This document shows, piece after piece, positions 5,896 through 13,298 of a stretch of DNA of 62,787 bases. The stretch covers positions 1 to 62,787 of the IMG/VR virus record IMGVR_UViG_3300044714_000076. The stretch is one strand, 5' to 3'. A model generated the notes under the pieces. That model did not search any database, was not told where the DNA came from, and worked only from the letters and a program-made list of their open reading frames with translations. The translations under genes and the position numbers were made by a program. This stretch comes from a virus. Each line of letters starts with the position of its first letter. Position 1 is the first letter of the stretch.

Positions 5896-8276
5896 GAGAG
5901 GACGCGCTGAAATATGCCGGCCGCGGATTCCGCGTGCTGCCGCTCGTCCCTAAAGGCAAAAAACCCACATTCAAAACCGGAAAACTGCACGCCGCGGCGA
6001 GCCGCGAGCCAGCCAAGATCGACGAGTGGTTCCCCGACGACACGCGCCGCAATCTCGGTACTGTTGCCGGCCCTGACGAGTTCGACGGCCGAGGGCTGTT
6101 CGCGCTTGATGTGGACGGCGCCGATGGGGTGGCAGAACTGGGCCGACTTCTGGGCGCCGAGCGCCTAATTCCCACCTGGCGCGTCCGCTCGGGTCGCGAG
6201 GGCATAGGCGAACACGTCTATTACCACGGCAAGGTGAAGTCATCGTCGGCGAATGGTCTAGAGGTGCGGTCGGAGGGCAAGATCCTCGTCCTGCCGCCTT
6301 CCGTGCATAAGAGCGGGCGCCGGTACGAGGTCGTGCAGCCCGAGCGGCTGATCGCCGATGCCCCGGAATGGCTCATAAAAATCCTTAATGAGCGTGAGAG
6401 CGCGGGCGGGAAACGAGAACGAAAGCAGAAAGCCGCTACTGTTCCTAATTCGGTCGTGCCCGAATACTTGCGGCTGAGTGTGCTGCCGCGGTTGGCCGAT
6501 CGCGCGGCAGCAGATTTCCTTATTGTCGAGCCCGAGGATTTGCTGGCTGCGGCTGCCGTGTTGCCCAATCCAGACCTGCCATGGGAAAGCGAGGAAGGCG
6601 GTTTCAACGAGATCGGACTGGCCTTCTGGCGGGTCAGCGGAGGCCAGATGTATGGCCTGGAGGCGTTCAAGATCGTCGCGGCCAAGTCGAAGAAATGGGA
6701 CGGCGGCAAGGAGTGCGAGGAACGCTGGGCAAATTACGCGGTATCACCGCCAACCGATTACACCTTCGGCTCGATCAAGTTTTGGATTTGGAGGGTCATT
6801 CCAGGCTGGGAAGTGCCATCACGCGAACCAAAAGCTATCCAGAGCAAAGAGGTAGCGCCGGAACCTGAAGCAAAACCGCAGGCCGACGACTTTTTTAAGC
6901 CTGAAGAAGGAAAAGTAAACGGCCACGCCACGTTAGCACAATTTTTCAAAGACATAGATTTAGACAAGCCCGGCAACCCCCTAATAAAACTTAACGAAAA
7001 GTTCGCCGTCATAGGCGATTTAGGTGGCAAATGCCTTGTCATGTCATGGGTGGCCAGCAAGGTCGATCGCGCAGTGAATGTGCCGTCTTTTCAAACATTT
7101 AAGAGCTTTACCGAACGTTTTGGACACAAATACATCATGGTCAAGCGCGATGGCAAAGACGGGGAGGTGGTCGAAGAAGCCAAGCAACTCGGGGCTTACT
7201 ACCTCAAATGGCCGCACCGCCGCACCTTCGAAGGGATCGACTTGGTGCCGAACGGCGAGCGCGAGCTGCCCGGCAAGGTGCTCAATCTGTGGCAGGGGTT
7301 CGCGATCGAGCCCGCCGCAGGCAGGTGGCCGCTCATGCGGCGCCATATCCTAGACGTGCTCGCGGCCGGTGACGTGGCCTCGGCGCGCTACATCGTCGGG
7401 TGGGCCGCTTGGAGCGTACAGCACCCCGGTGAGCGCGCGGAGGCGGCACTGGTGCTCAAAGGGGGCAAGGGAAGCGGCAAGGGCACCTTTGCCGACGCCA
7501 TGCGCCAGATATTCGGGCAGCATGGCTTACATATTTTCAATTCAAAGCACCTTGTCGGCGCCTTCAACGGGCATCTGCGCAATTGCCTTTTCCTATTTGC
7601 CGACGAAGCGTTCTGGGCCGGCGACAAACACGGCGAGGCGGTGCTGAAGGGAATGCTCACCGAGCCGGTGCTCATGATCGAGCAAAAGGGGATCGACGCT
7701 ACCGCCTGGAAGAACAGGTTGCACGTCATCATGGCGGCCAATGCCGAATGGGTGGTGCCGGCGAGCCACGACGAGCGGCGGTATGCCGTGTTCGAGGTGT
7801 CGTCGGCGCGCATGAACGATGAAGCCTACTTCGCGGCGTTGCGCGCGGAGATGGCCGGCGGCGGGCTTGCGGCGATGCTTTACGATTTGCTGGCGTTGGA
7901 TTTGAAGGACTGGCATCCCCGCAAGATCGTGCGCACCGCGGCATTGGCCGAGCAAAAGGCGCGCAGCCTGGATCCACGCCATGAGTGGTGGGAGTCGGTG
8001 CTGCAAAGCGGCGTGCTGCCAGGTCGGCGCGATGCCACTCATGGGGCTATCCCGGCGACAACCGTTTATGACCGTGCGCGCGACGATGTTCCTAAGCTAA
8101 AAGAGGCTTCGGCGACAGCCTTGGGGAGGTTCCTGAGAGGTTTCGGGGCTGAAGGGTTGCACCGCGAAAATGGTAATTATTGGCGTTTTCCGAATTTAAT
8201 CGAGGCTCGACGCCTATGGACAATTAAATTCGGCGAGTGGCCATGGCGCAACACTTTGGCCGATTGGCACCCTTAA
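5892..8276 (+). CDS. Primase-polymerase / helicase fusion (replication)
   Basis: This 794-residue protein joins two replication activities. The N-terminal 170 residues match bifunctional primase-polymerase (Prim-Pol) domains: LFALDVDGADG (D73/D75 metal site), SGREGIGEHVYYHG at about 104-117, and VLPPSVHKSGRRYE. The C-terminal half is an NrS-1/D5-like superfamily 3 helicase: Walker A GGKGSGKGT near residue 523, FLFADEAFWAG (Walker B), and MAANAEWVVPASHDERRYAVF (sensor region and arginine finger area). It should prime and unwind DNA for the family A polymerase. Directly after its stop lies the iteron-like array. Confidence 0.92.
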   Translation: MREDALKYAGRGFRVLPLVPKGKKPTFKTGKLHAAASREPAKIDEWFPDDTRRNLGTVAGPDEFDGRGLFALDVDGADGVAELGRLLGAERLIPTWRVRSGREGIGEHVYYHGKVKSSSANGLEVRSEGKILVLPPSVHKSGRRYEVVQPERLIADAPEWLIKILNERESAGGKRERKQKAATVPNSVVPEYLRLSVLPRLADRAAADFLIVEPEDLLAAAAVLPNPDLPWESEEGGFNEIGLAFWRVSGGQMYGLEAFKIVAAKSKKWDGGKECEERWANYAVSPPTDYTFGSIKFWIWRVIPGWEVPSREPKAIQSKEVAPEPEAKPQADDFFKPEEGKVNGHATLAQFFKDIDLDKPGNPLIKLNEKFAVIGDLGGKCLVMSWVASKVDRAVNVPSFQTFKSFTERFGHKYIMVKRDGKDGEVVEEAKQLGAYYLKWPHRRTFEGIDLVPNGERELPGKVLNLWQGFAIEPAAGRWPLMRRHILDVLAAGDVASARYIVGWAAWSVQHPGERAEAALVLKGGKGSGKGTFADAMRQIFGQHGLHIFNSKHLVGAFNGHLRNCLFLFADEAFWAGDKHGEAVLKGMLTEPVLMIEQKGIDATAWKNRLHVIMAANAEWVVPASHDERRYAVFEVSSARMNDEAYFAALRAEMAGGGLAAMLYDLLALDLKDWHPRKIVRTAALAEQKARSLDPRHEWWESVLQSGVLPGRRDATHGAIPATTVYDRARDDVPKLKEASATALGRFLRGFGAEGLHRENGNYWRFPNLIEARRLWTIKFGEWPWRNTLADWHP

Positions 8277-8470
8277 CCCTTCAGGACCCTTCAGGACCCT
8301 TCAGTATAAGCCATTGATACTATTATATTCCTGAGGGGTTGAATAGTAATGAATAGTTTAATCTCACACGTGAGGCCAATTCTTGCTTTCTTACCTATGC
8401 GGCATAAAGGAGAAAACGCGCATAAGATTCGTGACTGAAAACAAACCCTTCAGTGTTCAGAACCCTTCAG
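8276..8470 (+). repeat. Iteron-like array, candidate replication origin
   Basis: Three tandem 10-base copies of ACCCTTCAGG start at 8276, 8286 and 8296. Further direct copies lie at 8445-8454 and 8462-8470. A one-mismatch inverted copy (CCTGAGGGGT) lies at 8330-8339. The interval between them is AT-rich (for example 8304-8370) and contains the short palindrome CTCACACGTGAG. Position next to the primase-helicase gene fits an origin. Confidence 0.6.
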
Positions 8471-8487
8471 CCGACTAAAAATCCCGC

Positions 8488-8516
8488 TTGACTCCTCCTC
8501 TAGTAGAGAGTAAAGA
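8488..8516 (+). promoter_or_regulatory. Candidate promoter for 8552 gene
   Basis: TTGACT (8488-8493), 17 bases, then TAAAGA (8511-8516). The flank TAGAGAGTAAA at 8504-8514 recurs at 8966-8976 before the next gene. Confidence 0.4.
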
Positions 8517-8551
8517 GTTAGGCGTGACGGGAAAAGGAATGGGAGAGTGAT

Positions 8552-8893
8552 ATGCGGAAAGTCAGTTTTGAGCAAGCGTGCGCGCGGTTTGTTCATCGCT
8601 ACACGATGGACCATGTTCCACAATGGGCGCGGCGGGCACGCGACGACGGCAGTTTTTATGCGCCGCAGTTTGCCAGTGATCGCGAGTGGTACGAGTGCAC
8701 GATTTTTCCAGGCGAGCCGGGTGTTCACGGCAATAGTTCCCATTGCTACACATCCGGGCAGACGTGGCCGCTCGGGCAATCGTTGGCGCGGCCTTATAGG
8801 GGCAAGGCGGCTTACTTGTCGCGCGATGTGGAAACGAATACGCCGCAGATGGTTATCGACCGAGCGAAAGAGGACTTGTGCCTAGTGCAATAG
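8552..8893 (+). CDS. Hypothetical protein
   Basis: The protein has 113 residues, rich in Arg, Trp and Tyr (ARFVHRYTMDHVPQWARRAR). No family was recognised. ATG 8552 is supported by GGGAGAGTGAT immediately upstream, the same leader as two other genes. It has its own candidate promoter and a strong terminator at 8913-8940, so it may be a single-gene unit. Confidence 0.7.
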   Translation: MRKVSFEQACARFVHRYTMDHVPQWARRARDDGSFYAPQFASDREWYECTIFPGEPGVHGNSSHCYTSGQTWPLGQSLARPYRGKAAYLSRDVETNTPQMVIDRAKEDLCLVQ

Positions 8894-8912
8894 GGGAAAG
8901 GACATAGGCCAG

Positions 8913-8940
8913 AAAACCCGCCATAGCCGGCGGGTTTTTT
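8913..8940 (+). terminator. Intrinsic terminator after 8552 gene
   Basis: Stem AAAACCCGCC/GGCGGGTTTT (8913-8922 with 8929-8938) around ATAGCC is followed by T residues to 8940. This is a strong rightward terminator. Confidence 0.85.
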
Positions 8941-9000
8941 ATGCTTGACTTATGATTTGGATTGGTAGAGAGTAAAAGGATCGAAGCAAGGGAGAGTGAC

Positions 9001-9258
9001 ATGGCCAAGATACGCGCGACGTTTACGACAGCGTTTGAGCAATACCGTGACCGTGAGGGCCAAGCGTTCACCATTTTGCGCAAGGTGACTAAGCGCACCA
9101 TGACGGATGCTGACCGCCTGGAGTATGATGCCGAATGCCTGCCTATGTACAAAATCAGGTTTGCAGATGGCCACGAAACGAGTGCATGGCCGGAAGAAGT
9201 CGAGGAAGGCTGGGAAGTGACACGCTTTACGCCAGCGGCGCCAAGCTATGGCGCTTAA
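9001..9258 (+). CDS. Hypothetical protein
   Basis: The protein has 85 residues with a central AFTILRKVTKRT segment and a C-terminal YKIRFADGHETSAWPEEVEEGW. This looks like a small beta-barrel-type fold, but no family was recognised. ATG 9001 follows GGGAGAGTGAC. The upstream TAGAGAGTAAA motif (8966) repeats the one before the 8552 gene. It is followed by its own terminator. Confidence 0.7.
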   Translation: MAKIRATFTTAFEQYRDREGQAFTILRKVTKRTMTDADRLEYDAECLPMYKIRFADGHETSAWPEEVEEGWEVTRFTPAAPSYGA

Positions 9259-9286
9259 TGCCGCGCGCCAGCTGTGACACGCCAAG

Positions 9287-9312
9287 AGGCCGGCTTAACC
9301 GCCGGCCTTTTT
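9287..9312 (+). terminator. Intrinsic terminator after 9001 gene
   Basis: An 8-bp stem AGGCCGGC (9287-9294)/GCCGGCCT (9301-9308) is followed by TTTTT. The stop codon of the opposing gene (9295-9297) lies in its loop, so the hairpin separates converging transcripts. Confidence 0.85.
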
Positions 9313-9696
9313 GTTTTCGGCAGCTGCGAGCGTCTGTGGGGCAAAGCGCCTAGCGTTAAATTTTTTGATATTGGCAGCTCGGCGCTGCCGATCGGCTTTG
9401 CGACATTGCTTGGCATAATCGAGATCGGTTTGCGCGCGTGCGACTAGGCGCGCTTCCAGGTATTCCCAGATCCAATTAGGGATGCGCGCGCGACCTCTGC
9501 GCCAGTCAACGATCTGTTGATAGTGAACGCGAGCGTCAAAGAACCTGACAAAATCAGCGTGGCCGTGCGAGCATCCTAGGCGCATTACAAGCGTCTCGAA
9601 AAGTATCTTAGACCTGTGTTTTGCGAGATCAGCAGGGTGCTCTTGCGGCGCGATGCTCTCTGCGGCTGTGGCCGAATTCGATTCGTCGATTTCCAT
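9295..9696 (-). CDS. Leftward HTH-like regulator candidate
   Basis: This 133-residue basic protein is encoded against the rightward arm. Residues about 45-85 (CSHGHADFVRFFDARVHYQQIVDWRRGRARIPNWI) look like a Cro/XRE-like helix-turn-helix: helix, DFVRFF turn, recognition helix, then WRRGRARIP. The C-terminus is an Arg/Lys-rich tail ending KKAGG. It borders a 418-base non-coding region with two palindromes, so it may be a repressor acting there. Its ribosome-binding site is weak. Confidence 0.6.
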   Translation of the reverse strand: MEIDESNSATAAESIAPQEHPADLAKHRSKILFETLVMRLGCSHGHADFVRFFDARVHYQQIVDWRRGRARIPNWIWEYLEARLVARAQTDLDYAKQCRKADRQRRAANIKKFNARRFAPQTLAAAENKKAGG

Positions 9697-10114
9697 GCGC
9701 GCGACGCTACCCGATCAGCGCCAGGCAGACCACCTCGGCCGTTTGGCAGCTCGCGCCGGTAGCCAATGGCTTGATGTTAGGATTACATTCCAGCTTACTC
9801 TGTTACAACACTGTAACTAACCATTGATTTGATTGAAGAATTTTAGGTCAGCATCCTTGACCTATGCTACCCATGCTAGGGTTCGTGCTCTTAGCTGCGT
9901 CGGAATGTCGCACCCTGCGCCAGGTCGATTTGAGGTTAGCTAATACCCCATAGGGTATAGTAACCGGCGCGAGTATCGGCCGCGCGAACACGCATCGGCC
10001 CACACGCAAGAGAGGAATCTGGGTAGTCCAACCTATGCGGCCCCCGGAAATTTTCCCAAAAATTTTTTGCATTTCCCGCTTGCACTACATTGTAGTTTTC
10101 GTTACGTTCGGCGC
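9697..10114. promoter_or_regulatory. Gene-free divergent control region with palindromes
   Basis: No convincing gene lies here. It separates the leftward regulator (9295-9696) from the methyltransferase (10115). It holds two perfect inverted repeats, GTTACA-acac-TGTAAC (9802-9817) and ATACCC-CATA-GGGTAT (9943-9958), both operator-like. The methyltransferase promoter with its own palindrome is at the right edge. Confidence 0.6.
10080..10108 (+). promoter_or_regulatory. Methyltransferase promoter with CTACA operator
   Basis: TTGCAC (10080-10085), 17 bases, then TACGTT (10103-10108). The spacer contains the palindrome ACTACA-T-TGTAGT (10084-10096), positioned to block RNA polymerase when bound. 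The predicted start coincides with the ATG at 10115, and no Shine-Dalgarno is visible, so a leaderless message is plausible. Confidence 0.6.
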
Positions 10115-10603
10115 ATGACACTCGGCTCTCACCAAAAAACAATCGGCGCTTCGCAAAACTGGATTACGCCGAAGTATATTCTCGAAGCTCTCGGCTCTTT
10201 CGATTTAGATCCGTGCGCCTGCTTCCCGGCGCCGTGGAAATGCGCACAAAATAATTTGTTGGAAAACGGACTTGAGTGGCCATGGGAAGGCCGCGTCTGG
10301 CTCAACCCACCGTTCAATCGGTACGAGGTCGGCAAGTGGATCGCCAAGCTCGCGGCGCACGGCAACGGGATCGCGCTGCTGCACGCCAGGACCGAAGCTG
10401 CCTGGTTCGAGCCGTGTTGGGAATTTGCTAGTGCAATTTTATTTCTCGCCGATCGATTGTACTTCCACTATCCGAGTGGTGAGCGCGCGGAAGCTAACAG
10501 CGGCGCCCCGGCTTGTCTCGTGGCGTTCGGCGATGCAAACGCTTTCGCGCTGTCTAAATCTGGGCTAAAAGGAAATCTTGTCACCGCATGGAATATGCAA
10601 TGA
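10115..10603 (+). CDS. Phage N6-adenine DNA methyltransferase (Dam type)
   Basis: The protein has 162 residues. It has WITPKYILEALGSFDLDPCA (the ITP and DPCA motifs of phage Dam-like enzymes) and the catalytic WLNPPF motif, with cofactor-related residues around ALLHARTEAAWF. It should transfer methyl from S-adenosylmethionine to adenine N6, protecting phage DNA from host restriction or marking replicated DNA. ATG 10115 is preferred because the promoter places transcription start there. It is followed by a chain of tightly overlapped small genes. Confidence 0.9.
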   Translation: MTLGSHQKTIGASQNWITPKYILEALGSFDLDPCACFPAPWKCAQNNLLENGLEWPWEGRVWLNPPFNRYEVGKWIAKLAAHGNGIALLHARTEAAWFEPCWEFASAILFLADRLYFHYPSGERAEANSGAPACLVAFGDANAFALSKSGLKGNLVTAWNMQ

Positions 10604-10809
10604 CCCCCAACCTCACATCTTCCCTCAACAAAGCCCTGGACGACCAAATCTCAAAACTGTTCGAGAACCTGATTCTCAATATGATCGCCCCAACCTACAG
10701 CCAGGACAAGTCCACCCCGATCCAGCGCTTCGAGGCTGGTTTCAAGATCGCACTCCAGGCTTATGAACAGGCGAGCGCCGTTATCGAGAAGGAGCAATCC
10801 AGTGGTTGA
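10600..10809 (+). CDS. Small hypothetical protein
   Basis: The protein has 69 residues, predicted mainly helical (TSSLNKALDDQISKLFENLI). Its ATG overlaps the methyltransferase stop as ATGA. No recognised family. It is part of the overlapping small-gene chain to 11554. Confidence 0.65.
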   Translation: MTPNLTSSLNKALDDQISKLFENLILNMIAPTYSQDKSTPIQRFEAGFKIALQAYEQASAVIEKEQSSG

Positions 10810-11008
10810 ATGGATTTCCTTCTTCCCGGAAGTCTGCAAGCACGGCGTCGATCAGCGCTATAAATTCACTTCGGAGAAATTCGAGGATGGCAGCGTGTTG
10901 AGTGGAATGACTCGCGCTATCTGCCGCCAGTGTCTCGCCGAGATCGACCTGCGCGCGTGCCTGGAGTATGTTCGGGCGCACGACACCGTGAAGGCTGATG
11001 ACGAATGA
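10802..11008 (+). CDS. Small hypothetical protein, possible zinc knuckle
   Basis: The protein has 68 residues. GTG 10802 is chosen because AAGGAG lies about 8 bases upstream and the frame overlaps the previous stop. It has CKHG and ICRQC with an acidic C-terminus (HDTVKADDE), so one zinc site is possible. No family recognised. Confidence 0.65.
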   Translation: MVEWISFFPEVCKHGVDQRYKFTSEKFEDGSVLSGMTRAICRQCLAEIDLRACLEYVRAHDTVKADDE

Positions 11009-11178
11009 CAATTTACACCTACGACAAATCTCAAGGTAAAGTGGTCGAACGCAAACCGAAAGATAATGCGCCGTTCGATTTACTCCCGGCGCCAAGCTTC
11101 GATTTTCAGGAGCACCTCGAAACACTGGAATATTGTCGGCGCCTGATGCTCGGCTATCCACTGGAGCCAACCAAATGA
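11005..11178 (+). CDS. 57-residue hypothetical protein
   Basis: ATG 11005 overlaps the previous stop (ATGA), and its own stop overlaps the next ATG (11175). The protein starts MTIYTYDKSQGKVVERKP, and its C-terminal half is helical (EHLETLEYCRRLMLGY). The double coupling is the main evidence that it is real. Function unknown. Confidence 0.7.
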   Translation: MTIYTYDKSQGKVVERKPKDNAPFDLLPAPSFDFQEHLETLEYCRRLMLGYPLEPTK

Positions 11179-11351
11179 TCTACCTCGCCCTTTTTCTTTT
11201 CTTCTGTTTCATCGCCCTATGCGTTCTCCACGACCGCCACAAACCAAGAATCCTGAAACCCGACGACAACCGCCCCTTCACCTCCGACGAACTCAAGCAG
11301 ATGGGCATCGTGGCACCCGAGCGCTATGACTGCGAGACGTTTGTGCGATGA
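11175..11351 (+). CDS. 58-residue single-pass membrane protein
   Basis: The N-terminal MIYLALFLFFCFIALCVL is one transmembrane helix, followed by a polar cytoplasmic-type tail with TSDELKQMGIV. It is joined by ATGA overlaps on both sides. Function unknown. Confidence 0.7.
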   Translation: MIYLALFLFFCFIALCVLHDRHKPRILKPDDNRPFTSDELKQMGIVAPERYDCETFVR

Positions 11352-11554
11352 ACCTTTCCTTGCGCCGCCGGCAACGCCTGCCGAAGCAACGTGGGCGTAC
11401 GCAATTCACCAGCGGAGAATTCGTCCCGGTGGCCGCGTTGCAAACCGATCGCAAGGGTGGCGAGTGGCTATCGCGCGAGCTGGACGACACAGGTGGCGCT
11501 CCACAAATCGGGCGAGATAAACTTCTCGAAGCTTTGAAACGAGAACACGCTTGA
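11348..11554 (+). CDS. Small basic hypothetical protein
   Basis: The protein has 68 residues, with an Arg-rich N-terminus (RRRQRLPKQRGRTQF). It is the last gene of the overlapping chain that begins with the methyltransferase. Its 3' end overlaps the next promoter's -35 box. No family recognised. Confidence 0.6.
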   Translation: MNLSLRRRQRLPKQRGRTQFTSGEFVPVAALQTDRKGGEWLSRELDDTGGAPQIGRDKLLEALKREHA

Positions 11555-11579
11555 CTTCCACTACAATGTAGTTTACCCA
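11551..11579 (+). promoter_or_regulatory. Promoter with second CTACA operator
   Basis: TTGACT (11551-11556), 17 bases, then TACCCA (11574-11579). The spacer contains ACTACA-A-TGTAGT (11560-11572), matching the palindrome in the methyltransferase promoter except at the central base. Confidence 0.55.
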
Positions 11580-11630
11580 TCCAACCGCTGCTCCCTCGCA
11601 CACCGCCCCCAGCGCAACGAGGCGAGTAGC

Positions 11631-11685
11631 AGGCCGGGCGGGAACACCATGCCCTCCCAAGCCCCTCGCCCGGCCTTTTCTTTTT
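11631..11685 (+). terminator. Leader terminator / attenuator hairpin
   Basis: A perfect 10-bp stem AGGCCGGGCG (11631-11640)/CGCCCGGCCT (11667-11676) with a 26-base loop is followed by TTTTCTTTTT. It lies between the 11551 promoter and the gene at 11698, so it could end a short RNA of about 100 bases or attenuate downstream expression. Confidence 0.7.
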
Positions 11686-11697
11686 CAGGAGATTCCC

Positions 11698-11859
11698 ATG
11701 CAAGCTGGCGAACGAGTGAAGGATGAAACGACGCTTCGACGTTGGTGCGTGGAGCAAGCAACCTTCATTCACAAAAATCAAAATACTGTGAATACGCAGG
11801 CCGTGCTTGACGATGCACAGAAACTGTACGAATGGGTCATCAAGACCGATGCCCAGTAA
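11698..11859 (+). CDS. 53-residue hypothetical protein
   Basis: ATG 11698 follows CAGGAGATTCCC, a good ribosome-binding site. The protein (MQAGERVKDETTLRRWCVEQ...) looks helical throughout. It overlaps the next gene by 11 bases in another frame. Function unknown. Confidence 0.7.
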   Translation: MQAGERVKDETTLRRWCVEQATFIHKNQNTVNTQAVLDDAQKLYEWVIKTDAQ

Positions 11860-12010
11860 GTATCCGCTGCCAACCTCGGTCAGACTACCTCCCGATCTCA
11901 AGGAATTCCTCAAGCGCCACGCCGCGGCCAGTAACCGCAAGCTGGCGGGCCAGATCATTCATATCCTCAAGGAGTGGCGAGCGATGGCGATGCGGGTGAG
12001 GGCGAAGTGA
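11849..12010 (+). CDS. Arc-like ribbon-helix-helix regulator
   Basis: The protein has 53 residues. TSVRLPPDLKEFLKRHAAAS then NRKLAGQIIHILKEW gives the beta-strand, helix, helix pattern of Arc/MetJ-type repressors, including a proline before helix 1. It is expected to bind DNA as a dimer, possibly at one of the local palindromes. The start at 11849 fits the family's short N-terminus. Its stop overlaps the next ATG. Confidence 0.75.
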   Translation: MPSKYPLPTSVRLPPDLKEFLKRHAAASNRKLAGQIIHILKEWRAMAMRVRAK

Positions 12011-12252
12011 TGAAGCGGGCAGAGGCACTGTCAATCATTGCGCAGGAGATGGGTAAAGGCACGGAGGATTTTAATTCCCCCTGGCTTCGAGTGTGGGAAC
12101 GACTCGGGATGATAAAGCTTGATCTGACTCCGCTCACTGAAATGGAGGCATTAGCGTCAGCCATTGGTGCTGCTAAGGACAGTGGGCCACTTACAGCTGT
12201 TCGCGTCGCAAGATTTCTTGAAGATCACGGTTACGCGGTAAAGCCGAAATGA
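12010..12252 (+). CDS. Hypothetical protein
   Basis: The protein has 80 residues, mostly helical (MKRAEALSIIAQEMGKGTED). No recognised family. It is coupled to the RHH gene upstream (TGATG) and overlaps the first glycosyltransferase downstream (ATGA), making it the last small gene before the sugar island. Confidence 0.65.
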   Translation: MKRAEALSIIAQEMGKGTEDFNSPWLRVWERLGMIKLDLTPLTEMEALASAIGAAKDSGPLTAVRVARFLEDHGYAVKPK

Positions 12253-13298
12253 AAACCGCCCTCATCACCACCACCATCAACGTCCCCCGTGTCCTCTCCC
12301 TCTATCGCGCCTACGATCCCGACGTGATGTTCTTCGTGGCCGGCGATCTCAAGACGCCGGATGAGACGAAGGAGTTCTGCGACTCTTTGGGCAATTGCGT
12401 GTACCTGCATCCTGATGAGGACAAGCATTGGAAGTTGGCCAAGTTCATTACGCACAACACTGACAGCCGACGTAACTACGCATTGCTCCAAGCGATGCAG
12501 TGGAAGCCAGATTTGATTGTGAGCATTGACGACGATGTTATTCCTATTGGCGAAGATATTTTTGGTGCGTTTAAAAAGCTATTTTATGGAACCGGCGTGA
12601 GTGTTGATTATTTAAAGCGCGAATCACCCGTAGAATTTTTACGGCCTTGGGATGGTCTCATGCTTGGTGCGGAAAAGCAGTGGGTAAACCACGGTAGTTT
12701 TGCCGTGCCTTTACATCTGGCGCGCGGGCTTCCTTACGACGAGCAGTACGTTTTGCACCCTGGGTTTGTCGTGGGCGCGACGATTGGTGCCGCGCAGGGC
12801 ATCATTCTTGGTACGCCGGATTCTGATGCCGCAACGGCTATTGCGCAGCGGCCATTTATCACTAGCGTTACTGATATTTTGCGCGAAGGTTTTGTAACTG
12901 GCTTGGCATCAAACTCGGTTTTTAACAGTCAGTTTACTATTTTCCGCGGTGAGTTGGCGCCTGCTTTCGCGCAATTTTACTTCGCCCAGCAACGCAATAC
13001 CGACATATTTTCTTCTTTGCTTATGCGGCGTATTATGCGTCAGTATAACTACTACACGTACTATGGTCCTCCATTCTCGTACCACGCCCGCGCCCCTCGC
13101 CCCCTCCTGAAAGACCTCCAGGCCGAGCGCTACGGCGTGGACAACATTGTGGCTTACGCGGACTACCTCAATCGCGCGCCGCTGCGCAAGAACATCTCGG
13201 TTGTCGAACAATGCCGGATCCTCGCCCAAGGCTGGAACGGTCCCGAGCTGGAGGCGGCGATGGCTTGGCTCGACGATTGCGAGAAAGTTTTAGCATGA
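12249..13298 (+). CDS. STELLO/RGP-like glycosyltransferase
   Basis: The protein has 349 residues. The N-terminus ALITTTINVPRVLSLYRAYD, the FFVAGDLKTPDET stretch, TDSRRNYALLQAMQ, and the acidic motif IVSIDDDVIP (about residues 92-101) resemble STELLO/reversibly-glycosylated-polypeptide type GT-A enzymes, where the DDD motif binds metal and nucleotide sugar. It probably transfers or isomerises a sugar on a phage or host surface target. It opens the sugar island and overlaps its neighbours by 4 bases on both sides. The family assignment is moderate. Confidence 0.7.
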   Translation: MKTALITTTINVPRVLSLYRAYDPDVMFFVAGDLKTPDETKEFCDSLGNCVYLHPDEDKHWKLAKFITHNTDSRRNYALLQAMQWKPDLIVSIDDDVIPIGEDIFGAFKKLFYGTGVSVDYLKRESPVEFLRPWDGLMLGAEKQWVNHGSFAVPLHLARGLPYDEQYVLHPGFVVGATIGAAQGIILGTPDSDAATAIAQRPFITSVTDILREGFVTGLASNSVFNSQFTIFRGELAPAFAQFYFAQQRNTDIFSSLLMRRIMRQYNYYTYYGPPFSYHARAPRPLLKDLQAERYGVDNIVAYADYLNRAPLRKNISVVEQCRILAQGWNGPELEAAMAWLDDCEKVLA

